Assembly: GCF_001653235.2 (NCBI RefSeq)
Contig: NC_035793.1
Location: 2,542,001-2,606,000 of the forward strand
Direction: 5' to 3'
Source of the DNA: Pochonia chlamydosporia 170
Taxonomy: Eukaryota; Ascomycota; Sordariomycetes; Hypocreales; Clavicipitaceae
DNA: 64,000 bases
The position numbers were made by a program, and so were the translations under genes. Positions within the stretch are counted from its first letter, which is position 1, and every line of letters begins with the position of its first letter. Below, piece after piece: positions 34,922 to 47,964 of the stretch. The notes below the pieces were generated by a model. That model was not told the DNA's origin. It ran no database searches and saw only the letters and a list, made by a program, of their open reading frames with translations.

Positions 34922-35721
34922 ATGTCCTGCATATTCTGTCGGATCATCAAAGGTAAGGAACTGACAAGGCTGATCGTGGGCGGGAGCACGCGCTGTCCAG
35001 AGTCACTTTTCTGTTGTATTAGGTCACATGCTGACTCACCATCAACCAAAACCCCGTAGGCGAGATTCCCTGTCTGAAACTCTTCGAGAGTGACAAGACG
35101 CTTGCTTTCCTCGACATTGGCCCCCTGAGCAAGGGTCATGCTGTATGTGCCATGAATGTTACCAACAAGTACTGAATCTAGCGATGTACCAGTAGCTATA
35201 CTGGTGCTGCCGATTCCTGCTGAAACCGATGCTCTCTAACCTGTCCATCACAGCTTGTCATACCGAAATACCATGGTGCAAAGCTTGCGGACATCCCCGA
35301 TGATCATCTCAGTGAAATACTGGTATGTAATGTCTGGACAGGTGATGTATAAATTATCACTTATACCGTTGTCGCAGCCCACCCTTAAACGGCTCGCCAC
35401 TGCAACCGGCGCCGTTAACTACAATATACTACAAAACAATGGTACCATAGCCCACCAACAAGTCCATCATGTAAGTCTCATGATTTCCTCACCTAACTGT
35501 GTGTGGAAGTAGAGTGCTAATAATCATTTCTACCGTCGCACCCGACAGGTCCATTTCCACATGGTAAGTCACCCCATCCTTGTAATAGAACTTGCCTTCT
35601 TACCTAGCACTAGATCCCAAAGCCCAACGAGACAGAAGGCCTCGGAATCACCTGGCCCTCTACGTCTGGCGACATGGACAAGCTCAAGGCGCTGTGTGAA
35701 GACATCAAATCTAAAATGTAG
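34922..35721 (+). CDS. hnt1: HIT-family adenosine 5'-monophosphoramidase Hnt1
   Basis: Hint-branch histidine-triad hydrolase that splits AMP-lysine and related phosphoramidates. Six exons: 34922-34952, 35060-35142, 35254-35322, 35378-35470, 35549-35563 and 35614-35721, giving 132 aa with an exact triplet sum. Signature blocks are MSCIFCRIIKGEIPC, LAFLDIGPLSKGHALVIPKYH, NYNILQNNGTIAHQQVHH and the catalytic H-x-H-x-H (HVHFHMIPKPNE). Exon 5 is only 15 nt and encodes VHFHM, the heart of the histidine triad, so correct splicing of this micro-exon is essential for activity. Introns fill about half of the gene. Confidence 0.93.
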
Positions 35722-35979
35722 ATCAATGGCGATGATGAGGCATGTGCACAGAGTCTGGCAGAGCGACGAGGAGCCATGCTACCCGCGACCTGTGGTGTAG
35801 TCACCACTTTCGCAATTATTTGCCACTGAATTGTACTGGGCTATATCCCACACACCACAACTTGAAGCAAGTATCCTATATTGGTAGAAAACAATTTGTC
35901 ATTAGAAACAGACCAATTGTTGACTAGTCGTGCTCCAATTCCAAGTTATAGCATGTCAAACTATCAACAAAGACCCTCT

Positions 35980-37979
<2,000 letters not shown>

Positions 37980-39035
37980 AGATCTTTCCGGACACAATGC
38001 AACTGGTCGAAGTCGGTCAGGTTCAGAATGCCAGGGGAAAGTGCAAAGCATGCACACATGCAGATTCAGATTGGTACCCAGTAGGTCCCAATGATGACTC
38101 CCAGATAGTTTGTCAAATAAATCAACACAGCTGTAATGCTTGAGATTGAAAAGACTGGCAGGACCAATTTATCAAGTTGGATGTGGCCGGATGCCAGGCG
38201 ACAAGTTGACAAAACCAAGTCAGTTGCAAAGGGAACAAGAGAGGCCGATATTGAGCTCTACTGTTGTGGGGACTTGCTGATGGCAGGGGTAAGGCAACTG
38301 GACCAGTACCAACCAGTATTGATGATGTCAACTGGTCTGGGGGCCAAATGTGCCTCATAGAACTTGACTGTTTGAACAACTGAAGCCAATAACAGAGCAG
38401 CGGTCCAATGCCCAATGCCAGACCTCAGATTGCAATCTGGTCTGGTCAGGTACCTAGCCAGGTATACACCACTGGATCTCAATAAGTTTTTAGTACCTAC
38501 CTAGGTAGGTATACGACGCGGAAGGTAAATATCGAGCTTGTTTGAACACGTACTTTTAATCCTCTATGGTAGGTAGGCATGCAAATTCTTATTCTGCTCG
38601 AAATATCGTGGCTCAATTATTACGAGGACAAGAATATACACTTAGGTGCCCATCTAAGTACCTACCTAGGTAGGCAAGTATTACAGCTGGACAGTCTTGG
38701 GCGTTGACGTCTTCAAATGCATTAATAGAGTGAAGGAGAGAGAACAAAGCGCGAGATTCCCGATACGGCAACAAGACCTCTAGTACTGGTTATAATCCGG
38801 GAACCACTCCGTCAAAACTTCAATGTTCTTAATTGACGAGGGTTGACGCGTTGAATGGGGTTGCCCCGCTCCAAGCAGGTGTGATTACTGTTGACACGTG
38901 CCAACTGAACCCGGATGTGTGGCATCGAGCTTGAACATATCTGCCCAGGAATTAATTTCTGCGTATGACGCGCCGCAACTGCACAAGCTTTATTATCAAC
39001 GGCACGGTTTAACACACATAAAGCCGTACTTAGAC
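37980..39035. promoter_or_regulatory. Divergent promoter region, csr1-like / dam1
   Basis: Contains two of the clearest copies of the CCTAGG palindrome family, at 38493-38512 (GTACCTACCTAGGTAGGTAT) and 38659-38678, and several CTGGTCTGG words near 38330 and 38440. No gene seen. Confidence 0.55.
38493..38512. repeat. CCTAGG-centred palindrome (dispersed family member)
   Basis: The core TACCTACCTAGGTAGGTA is a perfect 18-bp palindrome. A near-identical copy lies about 166 bp away at 38659-38678, and related words occur in many other intergenic gaps. Function unknown. Confidence 0.8.
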
Positions 39036-39779
39036 ATGGCAGATGGAGCCTGCGAGTCCATTGGCGGCACTTCTATGAGCCGAAAGCGTTCAAATTCTCG
39101 AGCGCGAACTTCGAGACCAACCACACCCCTGCGGCCATCATCACGATCGTCTTTCCGAGACTCTACGCGCAATGTCTATGTCAATGATGCGGATTTTCCT
39201 CTGAACGCCTTTGAGCCAGCATTCGGGGAGCTTTCGGATGGCGTAGCGGATCTTGAAGCCAACATGATGCATTTCCAGCTCATGCACGAAAGCCTTGCTC
39301 GTTTTAGCGAGTCTTTTGCTAGCTTTTTGTACGGGCTAAACATGAACGCATTCTGTGTCGATTTTCCAGAGGTATATTGATCCCCGTTTTGCAAGGTTCT
39401 TTCTCGTTTTCTATCTAATCCTTGGCACTCAGGGCCCTATCGCCGAATCCTTTGGACGACAACGCCCACAAGACATTTTGATCGAAACCACATCTAAATC
39501 GGATCCTGACCCAGAAGCCACATTTATGTATGTATATCAATTGGTTTATCATGGACATTTGCATTGCCAGTACTAATTCCATTTCAAAGGACAACTGACA
39601 CTTCGTTTGTTGACAACCCGCCCACGACGACCAAGCAATCCGTCAAGTCTGAAGCGACGACAGGTCATCAATCTCGCCTGCCTTTCGCACGTGGGACAAA
39701 AACGAGGGGGAGGGTTAGTAGTCAAGATCGTGCACGCTCAACTGGCCCAACAAGAGGCCGTGGGCGATGGATAAAATAA
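39036..39779 (+). CDS. dam1: DASH complex subunit Dam1
   Basis: Dam1 is the microtubule-facing subunit of the DASH/Dam1 ring that couples kinetochores to spindle microtubules; it is a fungal-specific complex. Three exons, 39036-39371, 39433-39527 and 39590-39779, give 206 aa with an exact triplet sum. The Ser/Arg/Thr-rich N-terminus (SRKRSNSRARTSRPTTPLRP) has Aurora-type basic-Ser sites. The conserved Dam1 helix follows: FEPAFGELSDGVADLEANM, then FQLMHESLARFSESFASFLYGLNMNAFCVDFPE. The C-terminus is basic and Gly/Arg-rich. The start could be this ATG or the second Met 14 codons in (MSRKRS), which resembles other Dam1 starts more closely. Confidence 0.9.
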
Positions 39780-39919
39780 GCCGGTGAATAACCACCAAGA
39801 TTAGAGCTCTGCCGCATGCCTCAGTTCCACCTAGACTCTAGGGGGCTATCATCAAAGCAGCGGCGACACTGGAATGTCTACATTGCCGGATACGTGTATT
39901 CGAGAGGCAAACTACGCAC

Positions 39920-40402
39920 TCATGTGGCCATCTCCGTGTCTCTAGAGGTACCATCTTGTGTACCCGTGCTGCTGTCAACGAGTTGCGACTTAGCGTTGCC
40001 ACCGGGAATTCTTTGAGGATTTGGGTCAGGCTCTTCGCGAAGTTGTTTGAGTCTGCTACAATAGTCAGCATGCGTGGCAAAGTACCAAGGCCCATGAAGA
40101 AGCATGGGATTCTAACCTGCGTTTATGTGGTTTACCACGCCGGTGGGCGTTTAAGGTCCCCTCTTGGTCAAACCATTTCGCGCATTCAATGCAATAGTGC
40201 CTGCCAAGACCTGGCAGATCCTCTGGCGCTTTTGTGTCTTTGAAGTGCAAGAGATGTTTTGAAGAAATAAGGTCCGCCTTAATCTGATCTACATCCCTTC
40301 ATAATAGTTAGGAAAGACATCTACTTGACGAATACCGACGGGGGCTTCTTACCTAGTCTTCCTCCTAGTCTTGGTGATTGTGCGTTTGTTTCCGACACCC
40401 AT
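39920..40402 (-). CDS. bud20: Bud20-type C2H2 zinc-finger pre-60S export factor
   Basis: Bud20 (human ZNF593) is a shuttling factor needed for export of pre-60S ribosomal subunits. Three exons, 40402-40353, 40296-40117 and 40052-39920, give 120 aa with an exact triplet sum. The highly basic start MGVGNKRTITKTRRKTR acts as a nuclear signal in this family. After DVDQIKADL comes the U1-like zinc finger HYCIECAKWFDQEGTLNAHR with spacing C-x2-C ... H-x5-H. The acceptor at 40053 was chosen over the AG three bases upstream because it gives HKRR-LKQLREEP, the family sequence. The C-terminal tail is short and low complexity. Confidence 0.92.
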
Positions 40403-42425
40403 AGTCTAATCCGTGGCAGGTCCAAGAGCTAGATAAGGTGTGCGTAGTGGGTGAAAAAATCTCTTGTATTAGGGTCCCAGAGTGGTCTTGTGCGTATCGT
40501 CACACTGTTTGCTAATATATGTTCGTGTTGGGCGTAGTAAAATCGAGGTGAAATGGAGATTCCGGTGTCGATGGCTGTCTGGTAGCAAAATTTTGGCGGA
40601 GACAGTTGACTAGGACCAAGGGATCTACCGGGCATTCCTCGGAAGCTACAATCCTAGCCTGTAGCGTTCATTTGTGGGCCATACCTAGTAGTCAGCACCT
40701 AGGTAGGTAATGCCTGTGGGTGCTTCAAAAAACGAAGGACTTTTCGGAGGATTGGTGCGCAAGCAATGTCTGGGACAAGCCAATCCTGGCATTATTGCTC
40801 CGTAGTAGATCAAAAGCAACTGAGAGCATATACAATAACTCAAATAAACCATCATTATTTTAGCTAAGATAGTGTTTCTACGCGAACATAGCCAATTTTG
40901 GCTCTGTAATTACGGGGACTAGTAGGGGACTGGTACGGTCAAAGTGTGGTCTGTATTGCCTGAACCATCTTTCTTCGCCTTCAATGTTTGGTCTTGCCCT
41001 TGATCTGCCTTGCGCTGCCGTTATCAAGACTAACTTGACCCTCAAACGAGCAAGACAGCGTAGAATTGAGGCATATTAACGTGGAGGCAAGGAATGAAAT
41101 ATGACAATGGAAATTCAGCGATCGTTGGAGGAGGTTAGCTTTGACTGGACATGGTGAGAGGATGGTTACATGGTTATTTAGAGAAAGACGATGGAAATTC
41201 GTCCACTGTCCTAATGTGGTGGGACAACTGTGAGTCGCTTGGGGAGAATTACTGGTGTCGGTCGCCGAGGACTGGGGTCCGAGTTCCTCGCAAAAACGAG
41301 ACTCTGATGCGGTGACCGAGTGCATCACTCACTGCTCCGTACCGAGGGCCGCAAAGTCATGGCTTGCAAGTCACCATAGTCGTCATGTTACATGCCAACC
41401 TGGACGTGACTAAGGCACTTGAGCAATAGGACAGAATTTTATTGTCAGCTAGAAACCCACCTCTTCTCTGATTTGAGCATCGAGCAGTTCAGCCACATCT
41501 GGTGGGGATGCCTCAGAGATGAATGCTGGGAACTGAGGACTTTGTTTTCCATTTGCGGCGGCACAATGTTAGCCGACCGGAGCCGAGTTTGTTGCTCGGA
41601 AGAAGGGACATTCGTGCTCTTGGGTTCTAGAGTTCATTCAGTGAGGCCAACCTGAACAACAATGTGGGAGAGTAAGTCGACATTACCAACGTGAGATTCA
41701 GCAGCCTCGGTATGTACAATTTTGCACGTCCATGGCAACGAAACAGTGGTTTCAATGTCAATATGTCTTTGCTACACTGAGCCACAATTGATGATGACAA
41801 TTGACATGTGCTCGCATCTGCCTGCTTCCTTGCCAGCATGTAGCCGTAGCCCGGAGCCAAACGGCTTAGCGGTTTTTGCAATTTTTTTCTGCTCCAGGCC
41901 AGACTGGAGTGGCCCTTATTCCGTGCCCTCTCGTTCGCTGGGAAGTCCGGCGCGGGGCCTTGGGGCAGGGAGGTGGTCTCGGCATCCCATGACGAAACAG
42001 AGACGTCGTGGATTATAATCTGGAAGCTTGTGACTGGCTGGAACCAGTTTGCCCCGTTGCAAAACAGCTCCTAACCCGCCTTGGCCACAGGTGGAAGAAG
42101 CAAGCTGGTGGTGTCTGCGCTTTTGCTCCCTCTCTTACCCCCATGCAACCTTCACCTGCAGCCCTGGAGGCTCCACATCACGCCTGTGCTCGGTAACATC
42201 TGGCTCGTCTGTTCCCGGCCAAAAACACCTCTCTCCACCTTTGTGGCCAACCGTCTCTTTTACTCTCTCTCTCTCCCTCTCTTTTTTTCCCCTTTGAACC
42301 GTCTTCACGCCATCTTCTCCTCCCACGTATTATCTTCTGGGTTTGCGTGATCTTTGTGAGCGGCAAAGCCTCTTTTATTCAACTTGGACACTCTCCTCTC
42401 TGCTTCAATTGGCCCATTGGTGAAG
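40403..42425. promoter_or_regulatory. bud20 and aconitase upstream region
   Basis: About 2 kb between divergent genes. An ACCTAGGTAGGTAA word lies at 40698-40711. Immediately before the aconitase ATG is a CT-rich leader, with a nearly pure pyrimidine tract at 42258-42296, typical of strongly expressed fungal genes. Open frames here lack domain signatures. Confidence 0.55.
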
Positions 42426-45212
42426 ATGCTTGCCTCCAGACAGGTTCTGGGCAACCTGGCCCGGGGCCGTGTCCTCAATGGCGCTGCCAGCAGCCTCCGT
42501 CGCATGGCCACTGTATCCGATTCTTCGCTGGACAGGAAGGTAAGTCATGTTATTCTCAAATGGTCGAGGATCCTGCGTCTAACCCAGACGTTTTGAATTA
42601 CTAGGTGCGCCAAAACAATTGGGAAGAAAACAACTTCATCAACTACAAGAAGATGTCTGAAAATCTTGCGGTTGTACGTAGCCGTTTGAACCGACCACTT
42701 ACATACGCCGAGAAGATTTTGTATTCTCATTTGGACGACCCCCATGGTCAGGATATTGAGCGTGGCAAGTCCTATCTCAAGTTGCGACCCGACCGTGTTG
42801 CCTGCCAGGATGCTACCGCGCAGATGGCTATTTTGCAATTCATGTCTGCTGGCATGGACCAGGTTGCCAACCCATCGACAGTGCACTGTGATCATTTGAT
42901 TGAAGCTCAAGTTGGAGGTGAGAAGGATCTTGCTCGTGCTATTAGCATCAACAAGGAGGTTTATGATTTCCTGTCCACCGCCTGTGCCAAGTATAATATT
43001 GGCTTTTGGCGGCCTGGATCCGGCATCATTCACCAGATCCTCCTCGAAAACTATGCCTTCCCTGGTGGTTTGCTTATTGGAACCGACTCGCACACTCCAA
43101 ATGGCGGCGGTCTTGGCATGGCAGCCATTGGTGTTGGTGGCGCTGATGCCGTCGATGTCATGGCGAACTTGCCATGGGAGTTGAAGGCTCCCAAGGTTAT
43201 TGGCGTCAAGCTGACTGGCCAAATGTCTGGTTGGACGTCTCCCAAAGGTGAGCCAATATCCCTATTCATCCTAAGTGCATATACAACATTCTATGTTATC
43301 GTATCCGTAACAAGGATTTTTTGCATGCGATTGCATAATGCTATATACGTGGTTAATTATTCAGCATTTGCGTGTATCCTGGGCCCCCTTGTATATTTTA
43401 TAATGCAACTTGACATAGGCACTAACTGTTTCTTAAGATATTATTCTGCGGGTAGCCGATATATTGACTGTCAAGGGTGGCACCGGCGCCATTGTCGAGT
43501 ACCATGGACCCGGAGTCGACAATATCAGCTGTACTGGCATGGCCTCGATTTGCAACATGGGAAAGTCTGCCTCGATACTTCTGAATTAATGAACACATAA
43601 AACTAACATGACACAGGAGCCGAAATTGGAGCCACTACATCTGTCTTCACCTTCAACGACCGAATGTACGACTACCTGGCAGCGACCAAACGTAAAGATA
43701 TTGGAGATTTTGCCCGCGCCTACTCTGTAGAGCTTCGCCCCGATCAAGGCGCTGAGTACGACCAGCTCATTGAGCTTAACTTGTCAGAGCTGGAACCTTA
43801 TATCAACGGACCTTTCACTCCTGACCTCGGCACTCCCATTTCGAAATTTAGCCAAGCTGTGAAGGAGAACGGTTGGCCCGAGGAGCTGAAGGTTGGTCTC
43901 ATCGGCTCTTGCACGAATTCATCCTATGAGGACATGTCCCGGGCAGCATCAATTGCTCGGGACGCTCTTGACCATGGCCTGAAGGCCAAGGCTGCTTTTA
44001 CCGTCACTCCGGGATCCGAGCAGATTCGAGCAACCATTGAGCGAGATGGACAGCTCCAGACCTTTGAGGAGTTTGGCGGTATGGTTCTGGCTAACGCCTG
44101 TGGCCCTTGCATCGGCCAGTGGGATCGCCAGGACGTGAAGAAGGGCGAGGCCAACTCCATTCTCTCCTCATACAACAGAAACTTCACTGGTAGAAATGAT
44201 GGCAACCCCGCCACCCATTCTTTTGTTACCTCCCCCGACCTTGTGGTTGCTCTGACCATTGCGGGTAGCATGCATTTCAACCCTCTAACAGACAAGCTCA
44301 AAGACAAGGACGGCAATGAGTTCCTCTTGAAGCCCCCTACTGGCGACAGTCTTCCCGCTCGAGGCTTTGACCCCGGAAACGATACTTATCAGGCCCCTCC
44401 GAAGGATCGTGCCAGCGTCAATGTCCAGGTAGCCCCGACCTCGGACCGCCTCCAGGTCCTTCAGCCATTCCAGCCTTGGGATGGAAAGGATGCCAAGGAC
44501 ATCCCTATTCTTATCAAAGCCAAGGGCAAGACCACTACAGACCATATCTCCATGGCAGGCCCATGGCTAAAGTACCGTGGTCACCTTGACAACATCTCTA
44601 ACAATATGCTCATCGGTGCCATCAATGAGGCTAATGACGAAGCCAACAAGATCAAGAACTTCACGACTGGGGAGTGGGATGCTGTTCCTGCCGTTGCACG
44701 TGACTATAAGAAGAAGGGTATCAAGTGGGTGGTCATTGGTGACTGGAATTACGGAGAAGGTAGCTCCCGTGAACATGCCGCCTTAGAGCCTCGCCACCTG
44801 GGTGGCTTAGCCATTATTACACGAAGTTTTGCTCGTATTCACGAAACCAACCTCAAAAAGCAAGGAATGCTCCCGCTCACTTTTGCCGAACCTGCTGATT
44901 ATGACAAGATCAAGCCTGATGACAAGGTAAGTGAACACCGAGACAGTCTGTTTCGATCTCCTAAGGCGTCTTTCGAATATTACATGGGCTAGGCGACCTA
45001 GACACTCCTTGCGCAAAAGCTAACGCGATGCATATTAGGTTGACATTCTCTGCACTCAGCTTGCAGTCGGCAAACCCGTCACCATGGTTGTGCATCCCAA
45101 GGATGGCAAGACTTTTGAGGTTTCTCTGCAACATACTTTCAACGAGGCTCAGATTGAATGGTTCAAGAATGGAAGTGCCCTTAATACCATGGCCCAGGCA
45201 GCGCAGAAATAG
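42426..45212 (+). CDS. aco1: Aconitate hydratase, mitochondrial
   Basis: Aconitase isomerises citrate to isocitrate in the TCA cycle using a 4Fe-4S cluster. Five exons, 42426-42539, 42605-43247, 43438-43560, 43617-44926 and 45039-45212, give 787 aa, the expected length and an exact triplet sum. Exon 1 encodes an Arg-rich mitochondrial presequence ([20 protein letters not shown]). Active-site blocks include [22 protein letters not shown], the cluster cysteines in [11 protein letters not shown] and [12 protein letters not shown], and the C-terminal swivel [23 protein letters not shown]. The third intron appears to begin with GA instead of GT; without its removal the frame hits a stop within about ten codons. 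The other introns are canonical. A cytosolic form is not indicated. Confidence 0.96.
43561..43616 (+). other. Apparent GA-AG (non-canonical) intron in aconitase
   Basis: The conserved protein join [14 protein letters not shown] requires exon 3 to end at ATG-G (43560) and exon 4 to begin GA-GCC (43617). The 56-bp segment removed starts GAAAGT, which is the consensus GTAAGT with one T-to-A change at position +2, has a good branch site (AACTAAC) and ends ACACAG. No GT nearby gives the right frame. The alternative is a sequencing error or true mutation at 43562. Confidence 0.75.
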
Positions 45213-45411
45213 TGTACAATTAGTAGAGGACAAGATGTATAAGTTATGCAGTGTTTGACGTATGCTACAATACCAATTTAATTGAACTTGAAGAAAGAGA
45301 TAAACGAACATTGAACGGCGTGTGCATAGCCAATTTCGAAGGGTACTTCGAAAACAGTTACAATGCTTGAAGAAATGGAAAGATGGACGTAATCTAGGTA
45401 CCTCTCACAAT

Positions 45412-46735
45412 CTATTGATCACATGAAGAAACTGCGCCGTTGATACCCCAAAACTGGTCAGAATTGAAAGTGGTCATCTCCTTCTTTTTCCACAGGTCGT
45501 TGAATGCAGAGAATAGAATCACGTCTCCTGGATTATCGGCGAATTTTTCTCTAATGGCATCCAAAGCCACTTTCTGGTTCTCTAAGCTGGGAACCGCCAG
45601 CCCATTCGCAACACCCTTCGTTGGCCAGCCAGTTTCAGTGACGACGACCTTTTTGTTTCCAGAGATAGCGGACTGAACTCTGGAAATAGTGTTTTCCAAC
45701 CACATCCCGGATTGGTGGGCAGCAATCGTGCTGTCGAAAAAGGCATGTGCATTGATAGCACAATAGTCTGATGCTTTACACAACTCTGGGTTGGCTAAAA
45801 CCGCTGTGAAAGTGTCAACAGCTACAACGGGACCTTGGAAGCCTGCTGCGCGAAGGATAGATCGTGCCTTGGTCATTGAATGAATGATTTCCTGAGGAGC
45901 TGCCTCGCCATTGTTGACCAACTCGTTTCCAACGCTGACGGTATGTACCACATCCCAGTCCCCGTCAATCCCAGAGATAATCTTGTTGGCCTCGTCTTCA
46001 ACATAGTGAGGATCCCAAATGCCCAAGAAGAGCTGCATTCCATGTGCCTTGGCCGCGGAATACACCATCGGTACCTGATCACAGTCCGTGCCATAGACTC
46101 GTACAAGGGAATAGGATTGTTTGAGCTGGCTGAAGTCGTTGTTGATATCCTGCTGAGACTTACAGCTGTGATCAGCCCGATACGGCGCGTATGAAACGCC
46201 GAATAACTCTGAGGTTGAAGGAGGTCCTCCAGATCCATTTACCGGCTTTCCAGTTTCATGACTCTGCGGGATACCCGTGATGACGGGATCTATTGCCTGC
46301 TGTGAAACAGGACGAGTGATATTCTGTCTCTGACCAGCCGATGAGGGGCTATCATAACCCGCCACAGTCAAAGTCTGCGTAGGGCAAGGAGTCATTTCGG
46401 TATTGGTAGATGCATTAGAGGTAGCGTCCGGCGCCAAACTTGTGGGCAAAAGCAAAACGTTCTCCGTGGCCGTAGTTAGAGGCTCACCAGCGTCATTCAC
46501 CCAAACAATGACCTCCCGCACTCGAGTGGCAGAAGAGACTGATGGGTCGTAGACAATAACATCGCGCTCACCAGAAGCCAGCGCACGAGTGTGATGTTTC
46601 TCTGAGTTGCAGGCGTTAGATATTCGATTTTGGCCTATGAGGACACGAACGAAGAAGCCTAGACTTACTAGCAGGCTGAGCAGCAGCTAAAGAGACCAAG
46701 AAAATGCTCCATGTAAGCAACATTGCTAGCGGCAT
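45412..46735 (-). CDS. Secreted GH17 cell-wall beta-1,3-glucanase / glucanosyltransferase
   Basis: Two exons, 46735-46669 and 46601-45412, give 418 aa. A signal peptide is clear (MLLTWSIFLVSLAAAQPA). A low-complexity Ser/Thr-rich linker follows, then the GH17 domain: LFGVSYAPYRADHSCKSQQDI, VRVYGTDCDQV and LFLGIWDPHY. The general acid/base is the Glu of SVGNELVN and the nucleophile the Glu of VVVTETGWPTKG. This is the fungal Scw4/Scw10/Scw11-like soluble wall branch; no GPI signal is seen at the C-terminus (GINGAVSSCDQ). It likely remodels or trims the beta-1,3-glucan made by Fks1. Transferase versus hydrolase activity cannot be told from sequence. Confidence 0.9.
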
Positions 46736-47964
46736 GTTTTTGATCTCAGAACTTGACAAATATCTTGACTGGGCCCCATTCAAGTCCAGAAAGCTTGATC
46801 CAAGGAAATGCAATCCTTGAGCAGGGGTAACGATGTCGGGAACGAGCGACTTAGAATTAAACTTTGACGTTGGGGGAATCAGTAAACGCCTGAAGACTTT
46901 ACGAGGGTTGAGGTGTAAGAGTCCTCATAAGGCAGACGCGTAGATATTGACGCCAGAAAGGAGTGCAGTTTAATCACCAACGATTGTTTTGCAATGTAGA
47001 CAACGCGAATTTGCAAAAGTATTAGACACTAGGGCTGTCATGTTGATAACAAATCGCGATACTACTCGTTGCTGGTGACGCTCTAGAAAGCAAGTGACTA
47101 GCAGCTTCCAAGTGCAAAGAACTGAAACCTTTACCGGAACACCTAATAATGTGTACTACGACACGCAAGGGCAGTGGTCGAGTAAACAAGAATGTGGGAG
47201 GAATGTAGCTTCGCAGGATGAATTGAGACATGAGATGCCAGCGGCGAATTCCAGCCGGGTGGCCGACAGATTGTTGGTAAGACATTCCAATACGTGGATC
47301 GAGGAAACGTCACAGAGCGACCATTTGTAAACGAGGCAGGTAGTCAGCTGTGGTTAGAAAAGGTTACCATTCTAATTCCTTTGATTTGAGACTTTGACCC
47401 AAGCCAAGGAGTTACTTTGTTTGCAAATGGGGATGATCGGTATCGCTGAGGTAACTGCAAATCGCCGCGAAACTTGTCTGCGATACCTAGGTAGGGGTTT
47501 AATACTACACAGTAATACGTAGCCGGTGGTTAAATTCGTTTGTATAATAATGAATATAGTCAACGTGTTACCTATGTCACGTAGGTCCTGTGGAGTGAGT
47601 ACCGGTGTTTGGCCGCCGACTACTTTTAATCTCCAATCGTCCGGACTTACCAGATGCCTAACCATACAGAGAAGTTATTCCCATACCAGATGGTATGTTT
47701 TCCCAGCCCGATCACAAATGTGAAAATAAAACGTACACGTGAAAGAGCCGTTTGTGTCATTACGGCGCTGGTGGAGAGACCTGCGCCTGTTTTGTTTCAT
47801 CATAGTAGCCAAATTTATCAAAATGTTGGTTTTAAGCATTGCAGTGCCTCAACCCGTATTTCGTCGTCTGAAACCCAATTTGGCTTTCTCTCGCCCCATT
47901 CTTTCTAATGCCAAAAAAGAAGAGCCATTTGGGATGATACAGTGACGAGGTGTTGAATGATAAC
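46736..47964. other. Intergenic, GH17 upstream region and NYN gene 3' flank
   Basis: About 1.2 kb. A TACCTAGGTAGGGGT word of the dispersed palindrome family is at 47484-47498. No gene or strong repeat recognised. Confidence 0.5.

Noticed and set aside
40403..42425. Possible gene upstream of aconitase, e.g. the 115-codon frame at 40981-41328
   Set aside because: No domain, no plausible splice partners; composition fits noncoding DNA with a CT-rich leader.
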